A stretch of DNA of 27,796 bases from RGIG3009 sp045578625 (lineage in GTDB: Bacteria > Bacillota > Clostridia > Oscillospirales > Acutalibacteraceae). The DNA is taken from the NCBI GenBank assembly GCA_045578625.1, contig JAZNKN010000027.1, positions 1 through 27,796 on the forward strand, read 5' to 3'. A program made the position numbers and the translations under genes. Position 1 is the first letter of the stretch. Every line of letters begins with the position of its first letter. This document shows positions 23,406 through 27,796 of this stretch, in pieces. The notes beneath the pieces were generated by a model, which saw only the letters and a program-made list of their open reading frames with translations, did no database searches and was not told where the DNA came from.

Positions 23406-25151
23406 ATGGATATGGTCAATGTCAAGGTTAACGGCATCGCCGTTAGTGTTCCGAAGGGCTCCACCATTCTGGAGGCTGCCCGTGCCGCCGGCGTGGAGAT
23501 CCCCACGCTGTGCTACCTGAAGGAAATGAACGAGATCGGCGCTTGCCGTATCTGCATGGTCGAGGCTACCGGCGCTCGCGGTCTGGTGACCGCTTGCGTG
23601 TATCCGGTCGCTGAAGGTATGGAGATCCAGACCAACTCCGCTCGCGTGCAGAAGGCGCGCAAGACCACGCTGGAGCTGATCCTCTCCACCCACGACAAGA
23701 AATGTCTGTCCTGCGTCCGTTCCGGCGATTGCGAGCTGCAAAAACTCTGCAAGGACTACGGCGTGGAGGACAGCGGCAAGTACGACGGCGATTGCCCGAA
23801 GTACGCGCTGGATACCTCCGTTCCCCATCTGGTGCGCGATAACAACAAGTGCATTCTGTGCCGCCGTTGCGTCGCTGCCTGCCAGCAGCAGTTCGTGTCG
23901 GTCATCGGCGCGAACGACCGCGGTATCGACACGCACATCGCTTGCGCGTTTGAGAAACCGCTGGGCGACGTTCCCTGCGTTTCCTGCGGCCAGTGCGTCG
24001 TGGTCTGCCCGACCGGTGCTCTGACCGATAACGACAGCACCGCCGACGTGTGGGCTGCTCTCGCTGACCCGGATAAGCACGTGGTCGTCAGCACCGCTCC
24101 CTCCATCCGTGCCACGCTGGGTGAATGCTTCGGCATGCCGGTCGGCACCAACGTTGAGGGTAAGATGGTCGCTGCGCTGCGCCGTCTGGGCTTCAACAAG
24201 GTGTTTGATACCGACTTCGGTGCTGACCTCACCATCGTGGAGGAAGCCAACGAGTTCGTGTCCCGCGTCAAGAACAACGGCGTTCTGCCGATGATCACCT
24301 CCTGCTCGCCCGGTTGGGTCAAGTTTGCGGAGTACTACTATCCGGATCAGCTGGATCACCTGTCCTCCTGCAAGTCTCCCCAGCAGATGACCGGTGCGGT
24401 CATCAAGACCTACTACGCGCAGAAGATGGGTATCGACGCGAAGGATATCTACCACGTATCCGTGATGCCCTGTACCGCCAAGAAGTTCGAGTGTGGCCGT
24501 GATAACGAAAGCGCCGCCGGCGTGCCGGATGTCGATGCCGTTCTCACCACCCGCGAGCTCGCCCGTATGATCGAGCGTGCCGGTCTGAAGTTCGATATGC
24601 TGCCCGACGAAGAGTTTGACGCTCCTCTGGGCGAGGATACCGGTGCTGCCGTTATCTTCGGTGCTACCGGCGGTGTTATGGAAGCGGCTCTGCGTACCGC
24701 GAACGACTGGCTGACCGGCAAGGATAACGAAGCGGTCGATTTCCACGAGGTCCGCGGTATGAACGGCCTCAAGGAAGCCACCTACACCATCAACGGTATG
24801 GAAGTCAAGGTCGCTGTCGCCAGCGGCATTGCCAGCGCGAACTATGTGATGAACATGATCCAGAGCGGCACCGCTCCGTGGCATTTTGTCGAGATCATGT
24901 GCTGCCCCGGCGGCTGCATCAACGGCGGCGGTCAGCCCATCCAGCCCGCGTCGGTGCGTAACTTCACCGACCTGAAGGCGCTGCGTGCGAAGGCTCTGTA
25001 CGATCAGGATGCCGGCATGGCTCTCCGCAAGTCGCACGAGTCTCCCGTTGTCAAGAAGCTGTACGAGGAATTCTTCGACGATGGCATCGGCGGTCACAAG
25101 GCACACCATTGCCTGCACACCACCTACGTCGCTCGCAAGAAGTTCAAGTAA
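23406..25151 (+). CDS. hydA: [FeFe] hydrogenase catalytic subunit (NADH-linked, HydA/HndD type)
   Basis: A 581-residue H2-forming or H2-oxidising enzyme. Order: [2Fe-2S] domain (CYLKEMNEIGACRIC), the His-Cys [4Fe-4S] site (HDKKCLSCVRSGDCELQKLC), two [4Fe-4S] motifs (CILCRRCVAAC; CVSCGQCVVVCP), then the H-cluster domain and a C-terminal tail with HKAHHCLHTTY. H-cluster motifs are TSCSPGW (C300), MPCTAKKFE (C356) and MCCPGGCINGG (C500, C504). The first motif has Ser301 where TSCCPGW of monomeric enzymes has a second Cys. ATG 23397 touches the ribosome site, so ATG 23406 is taken as start (GGAG nine bases away). Last gene of the operon; maturation genes hydE, hydF and hydG are not in the window. 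Confidence 0.96.
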   Translation: MDMVNVKVNGIAVSVPKGSTILEAARAAGVEIPTLCYLKEMNEIGACRICMVEATGARGLVTACVYPVAEGMEIQTNSARVQKARKTTLELILSTHDKKCLSCVRSGDCELQKLCKDYGVEDSGKYDGDCPKYALDTSVPHLVRDNNKCILCRRCVAACQQQFVSVIGANDRGIDTHIACAFEKPLGDVPCVSCGQCVVVCPTGALTDNDSTADVWAALADPDKHVVVSTAPSIRATLGECFGMPVGTNVEGKMVAALRRLGFNKVFDTDFGADLTIVEEANEFVSRVKNNGVLPMITSCSPGWVKFAEYYYPDQLDHLSSCKSPQQMTGAVIKTYYAQKMGIDAKDIYHVSVMPCTAKKFECGRDNESAAGVPDVDAVLTTRELARMIERAGLKFDMLPDEEFDAPLGEDTGAAVIFGATGGVMEAALRTANDWLTGKDNEAVDFHEVRGMNGLKEATYTINGMEVKVAVASGIASANYVMNMIQSGTAPWHFVEIMCCPGGCINGGGQPIQPASVRNFTDLKALRAKALYDQDAGMALRKSHESPVVKKLYEEFFDDGIGGHKAHHCLHTTYVARKKFK

Positions 25152-25165
25152 GCATAACGCAAACA

Positions 25166-25207
25166 AACCCGGCGTGTACCACACGGTACGCGCCGGGTTC
25201 TTTTTTT
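25166..25207 (+). terminator. Terminator of the hydrogenase operon
   Basis: A 15-bp stem with one G-T pair (25166-25180 with 25185-25199), a four-base loop and seven T after one C. Confidence 0.95.
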
Positions 25208-25216
25208 GCAAGCAAC

Positions 25217-25246
25217 AAGCCGGGAGGACTTGTTCACTCCCGGCTT
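25217..25246 (-). terminator. Probable terminator of the phosphoglycerate mutase gene
   Basis: A 10-bp perfect stem (25217-25226 with 25237-25246) lies four bases after the leftward stop codon. The following minus-strand bases are only partly T-rich, so it is weaker than the others; read-through would meet the hydrogenase terminator next. Confidence 0.6.
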
Positions 25247-25250
25247 GCGT

Positions 25251-26468
25251 TTATTTTACAGACAGAAGCCGTCCCATCAGTTCGGAGGCGGCAGGTTCGA
25301 CCTTGCCGGTCGCCGCCGCGGTGGCTTCGGTAAACCGCGCCGCACCCGAGGCCGTCTCCACACCCGTACTGCGATACAGCAGATACGGTACCGGTGCGGA
25401 AGAATGCGTTTTGGTGCAGAGCGGCGTGGGATGGTCGGGCATAATGAGAAGCGACACGTCGTCCACGCCCTTCATCGTCTCCAACAGCGGTGCCAGCACC
25501 TGACGGTCGATCTCCTCGATCGCACGCACCTTGTTTTGCACCTCGCCGCGATGCCCGCATTCATCGGGCGCTTCCAAGTGGATGTATACCATGTCGCAAC
25601 CGTCGCGCAGCGCCTCGATCGCCGCTTCGCGTTTGCCGACAAAGTTGGTATCCAGATACCCCGTCGCACCCTCGACCTCGCAGATGCGCATACCGCTCAG
25701 CCGCGCAATACCCTTGAGCAGATCAACAGCGGACACCATCGCGCCCTTGACGCCGAACCGCTCGACAAAGCTCTGCAGCTGCGGACGCTTGCCGTGCCCC
25801 CACAGCCAGATGGAGGTCGCGGGATTTTCCCCATTGGCGCGACGCATTTGGTTGACGGGATGCTCGCGCAGGATCGCCTCGCTCTTCTGCATCAGCTCCA
25901 ACAACGGCTGCGCATCGGGATGGCTCGGCAGATACGCGCCGATGACCTGACCCGAAATGTCGTGCGGCGGGGTCAGCTTACCGATGGCCGTCTTGCCGCC
26001 GTGCCATACTAAGCAATGCCGATACGCCGTACCGGTATAGAAATCAAACTCACCGCCACCCAGTGCCTCCTGCACCGCGCGAATGATCTCGTCCGCCTGC
26101 GCGGTGTGGATATCACCGGCACAGTAATCCACCATCGTTTTGTCAGCATACGCCGCTTCGTCAGACAGCGTCACCAGATTGCAGCGGATCGCCACGTCGT
26201 CATCCGTCAGATCGATGCCGATGTTCGCGGCCTCCAACGGAGAACGCCCGGTGTAGCACTCCTTCGGACGGTAACCGAGCACCGACAGGTTGGCAACGTC
26301 GCTACCGGGAGACAGCCCCTCCGGAACGGTGTACGCCATACCCAACTCGGAGCACACCGCCAGCGCATCCATACACGGCTTGTCGGCGACCTCCATCGGT
26401 GTTTTTCCATGCAGTGCTTCGCACGGCAGATCTGCCATACCGTCGCACAATAACACAATATATTTCAT
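25251..26468 (-). CDS. apgM: 2,3-bisphosphoglycerate-independent phosphoglycerate mutase, archaeal type
   Basis: Interconverts 3- and 2-phosphoglycerate in glycolysis without the bisphosphoglycerate cofactor. The 405-residue length and alkaline-phosphatase-type motifs fit the ApgM group rather than the roughly 510-residue GpmI. CDGMADLP at the start carries the metal Asp, LSPGSDVANLSVLGY the catalytic serine region, YIHLEAPDECGHRGE and MPDHPTPLCTKTHSSAPVP the remaining metal ligands. A related possibility is phosphonopyruvate decarboxylase-like or homoserine kinase-like use, as the family has been so annotated in some genomes; glycolysis is the best guess. ATG 26468 has GGGGGAAA upstream and its own promoter. 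Confidence 0.92.
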   Translation of the reverse strand: MKYIVLLCDGMADLPCEALHGKTPMEVADKPCMDALAVCSELGMAYTVPEGLSPGSDVANLSVLGYRPKECYTGRSPLEAANIGIDLTDDDVAIRCNLVTLSDEAAYADKTMVDYCAGDIHTAQADEIIRAVQEALGGGEFDFYTGTAYRHCLVWHGGKTAIGKLTPPHDISGQVIGAYLPSHPDAQPLLELMQKSEAILREHPVNQMRRANGENPATSIWLWGHGKRPQLQSFVERFGVKGAMVSAVDLLKGIARLSGMRICEVEGATGYLDTNFVGKREAAIEALRDGCDMVYIHLEAPDECGHRGEVQNKVRAIEEIDRQVLAPLLETMKGVDDVSLLIMPDHPTPLCTKTHSSAPVPYLLYRSTGVETASGAARFTEATAAATGKVEPAASELMGRLLSVK

Positions 26469-26489
26469 AGCGTTTCCCCCTTGGCTAAC

Positions 26490-26518
26490 AGTATAGCAGA
26501 TACCTGACGCAATTTCAA
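26490..26518 (-). promoter_or_regulatory. Promoter of the phosphoglycerate mutase gene
   Basis: On the minus strand TTGAAA (26518-26513), 17 bases, TATACT (26495-26490), with an extended-10 TG. Confidence 0.8.
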
Positions 26519-26558
26519 TTTTTTAGGCCGAAAATATGCGGATTTTTTTCGGAAATCG

Positions 26559-26587
26559 TTGCAAAAATGCACGGTGTGCGTTATACT
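26559..26587 (+). promoter_or_regulatory. Promoter of the oadG-oadB operon
   Basis: TTGCAA (26559-26564), 17 bases, TATACT (26582-26587). The leader would be about 68 bases. Confidence 0.8.
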
Positions 26588-26603
26588 ATATACAATTAAT
26601 GTA

Positions 26604-26635
26604 AAGTGGGTAGGAATGGAATTTTTCTACCACTT
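26604..26635 (+). promoter_or_regulatory. Leader hairpin upstream of oadG
   Basis: AAGTGGGTAG (26604-26613) pairs with CTACCACTT (26627-26635) with one bulged G and a 13-base loop. It sits about 10 bases after the expected transcription start. No T-run follows, so it is not a standard terminator; mRNA stability or translation control is possible. Confidence 0.4.
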
Positions 26636-26661
26636 CACTACACCGAAATGGGGTAATTTCT

Positions 26662-27045
26662 ATGACTTCGACTTTGCTGCAAGCGAACAACATTCTGGCC
26701 GATGCCGGTATGACGGTACTGATCGGTCTGGTTGTCGTGTTTTCTGTGTTGGCTCTCCTCACCGTCATCTTTAAACTGTTCGGTGTGGTGGCCGGTGCCG
26801 GTTCACACGCTTCCGCCCAGCCGAAGCCTGCTCCGCAGCCGAGTATGCCTTCTGTCCCCGTTGCTGCTCCCATTGTGGAGGACGGTGTTCCGGAGGAGGT
26901 CGTGGCCGTGATCGCCGCGGCCGTCGCTGCAATGTCCGACGGCACCACTCGCTACGCCGTGCGCCGCATCAGTGCCGCCCGCTCGCAGGGCGTTCGCCCG
27001 GTATGGGCCGCCGCCGGTATCGCTGAAAACACGCAGCCGTTTTAA
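26662..27045 (+). CDS. oadG: OadG family protein (gamma subunit of Na+-pumping decarboxylase)
   Basis: A 127-residue small membrane subunit. One hydrophobic segment lies at about 16-38 and is followed by a Pro/Ala-rich linker (about 48-72). The C-terminal 55 residues contain PEEVVAVIAAAVAAM and end VRPVWAAAGIAENTQPF, which is common in OadG-like proteins of Oscillospiraceae. In the family it assembles the membrane beta subunit with the biotin and carboxyltransferase parts. The clustered C-terminal histidines of classical OadG are absent. Whether the complex uses oxaloacetate, methylmalonyl-CoA or glutaconyl-CoA cannot be told, because the alpha subunit lies outside the window. The ribosome site is a modest GGGG seven bases before ATG 26662. 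Confidence 0.88.
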   Translation: MTSTLLQANNILADAGMTVLIGLVVVFSVLALLTVIFKLFGVVAGAGSHASAQPKPAPQPSMPSVPVAAPIVEDGVPEEVVAVIAAAVAAMSDGTTRYAVRRISAARSQGVRPVWAAAGIAENTQPF

Positions 27046-27062
27046 GAAGGGGTGTCATAATT

Positions 27063-27796
27063 ATGAGTTTGTGGGATGCTATCGTTCAGATCTGGAACGA
27101 ATCCGGTTTTGCCCGTCTGCTGAACTTTGAAAACGGCGGTTGGAAAAACCTCATTATGATCGGTATTGCCTGTGTGCTTCTGTTTTTAGCGATCAAAAAA
27201 CAATATGAGCCGCTGCTGCTGCTCCCCATTGCTTTCGGCATGCTGCTTGTTAACCTGCCGCTCGGCGGCGTGATGGATCCTCAGCAAAACTCGCTGGTCC
27301 CCTTCACCCATGAGGAGCAGATCGCCTATATTGAAGGCACGTATGAGCAGGTCTATCCGGTCTCTATTACCGAATTTGATATTGACGAATCCAACGAGAA
27401 AAACATCGTCAAGATGAAGGTCAACGGTGTCGAGACTGACGTGTACAAGTCCGGCGACGACTATTACAAGATCGTGGAAAATGCCGACGGCAGCCGCCAT
27501 TTCGTGGTACCGCAGTGGCAGCACTTTGAGCAGGGCGGTCTGTTCTGGTATCTGTACCAGGGTGTGAAGTTCGGCATCTACCCGCCGCTGATCTTCCTCG
27601 GCATCGGCTGTATGACCGACTTTGGCCCGCTGCTCTCCAACCCCAAGAGCTTTCTGCTTGGTGCGGCAGCACAGTTTGGTATCTTTGTCACCTTCTTTGG
27701 TGCCAGCATGCTTGGTCTCCTGCCCTTTGCCAATGAGTGGGATATCGCATTTACCAATCAGGAGGCCGCCTCCATCGCTATCATCGGCGGTGCGGA
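27063..27796 (+). CDS. oadB: Na+-translocating decarboxylase beta subunit (OadB type), N-terminal part
   Basis: The membrane subunit that decarboxylates carboxybiotin and pumps Na+ outward. 244 codons are visible before the window ends. The family core is clear in EPLLLLPIAFGMLLVNLPLGG, then YLYQGVKFGIYPPLIFLGIGCMTDFGPLLSNP and LLGAAAQFGIF, ending in AIIGGA just before the expected DGPT motif. Between the first two blocks lies an unusual stretch of about 80 residues (about 73-155) where I recall only a short loop in known members. It is polar, acidic and beta-like, with VNGVETDVYKSGDDYYKI. Start ATG 27063 follows oadG by 17 bases, with an AAGGGG ribosome site. Confidence 0.92.
   Translation, partial: MSLWDAIVQIWNESGFARLLNFENGGWKNLIMIGIACVLLFLAIKKQYEPLLLLPIAFGMLLVNLPLGGVMDPQQNSLVPFTHEEQIAYIEGTYEQVYPVSITEFDIDESNEKNIVKMKVNGVETDVYKSGDDYYKIVENADGSRHFVVPQWQHFEQGGLFWYLYQGVKFGIYPPLIFLGIGCMTDFGPLLSNPKSFLLGAAAQFGIFVTFFGASMLGLLPFANEWDIAFTNQEAASIAIIGGA

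Noticed and set aside
21523..25211. Long minus-strand open frames opposite hydB and hydA
   Set aside because: They mirror highly conserved hydrogenase genes with strong codon bias; no domain, promoter or ribosome site supports them.

Overview
The window reads as part of the chromosome of a strict anaerobe in the Bacillota (class Clostridia, most like the Oscillospirales/Ruminococcaceae). This is an inference from moderately high GC, an NADH-linked trimeric [FeFe] hydrogenase operon, a Na+-pumping decarboxylase operon of the OadG/OadB type, LuxS, a YtrA-type GntR/ABC operon and cell-wall hydrolases with Thr- and Pro-rich linkers. There is no phage, plasmid, CRISPR array or insertion sequence with a transposase. 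No gene-free stretch exceeds 300 bases; the longest is 5880-6139, which holds a terminator and an unusual multi-hairpin element.

Layout. 1-229: the 3' end of an AraC-type regulator, overlapping tail-to-tail with a leftward operon (5616 to 218) of a GH10-like lipoprotein, a barrel-plus-amidase fusion protein and biotin ligase BirA. 5798-5879: tRNA-Leu(TAG) with promoter and terminator, followed by the multi-hairpin palindromic element (5914-6092) and a serine hydrolase. 7393-10463: leftward genes for an M23 endopeptidase, LuxS and an RluA-type pseudouridine synthase (rluA overlaps luxS by ATGA). 10579-13329: methionyl-tRNA synthetase and TatD. 13374-16815: a GntR (YtrA-type) regulator, ABC ATPase and large permease, behind a promoter with a 12-bp inverted-repeat operator. 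16960-18675: a phosphohexomutase, convergent with an MFS transporter. 20132-25151: hydrogenase operon in the order NuoE-like, GHKL ATPase, [2Fe-2S] protein, NuoF-like, [FeFe] catalytic subunit. 25251-26468: an archaeal-type cofactor-independent phosphoglycerate mutase (leftward). 26662 to the end: OadG and the start of OadB, cut by the window edge.

How the genes fit together. The hydrogenase lets the cell dispose of fermentation electrons (NADH, and probably ferredoxin) as H2. OadG/OadB would couple decarboxylation of a biotin-bound carboxyl group to Na+ export, and BirA at the other end of the window makes the biotinylated carrier such enzymes need. Phosphoglycerate mutase and phosphohexomutase are central sugar metabolism. 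The left third is about building and cutting the cell wall.

The most noteworthy observations are the multi-hairpin element between the tRNA and the hydrolase, the insertion of roughly 60-80 residues in the first part of OadB, the barrel-amidase fusion beside a paralogous barrel lipoprotein, the TSCSPGW variant in the hydrogenase active-site motif, a probable leaderless rluA message, and repeated use of TTGCAA as a -35 box at exactly 17 bp from the -10. I see no clear case of a wholly new biological system; most genes belong to recognisable families.
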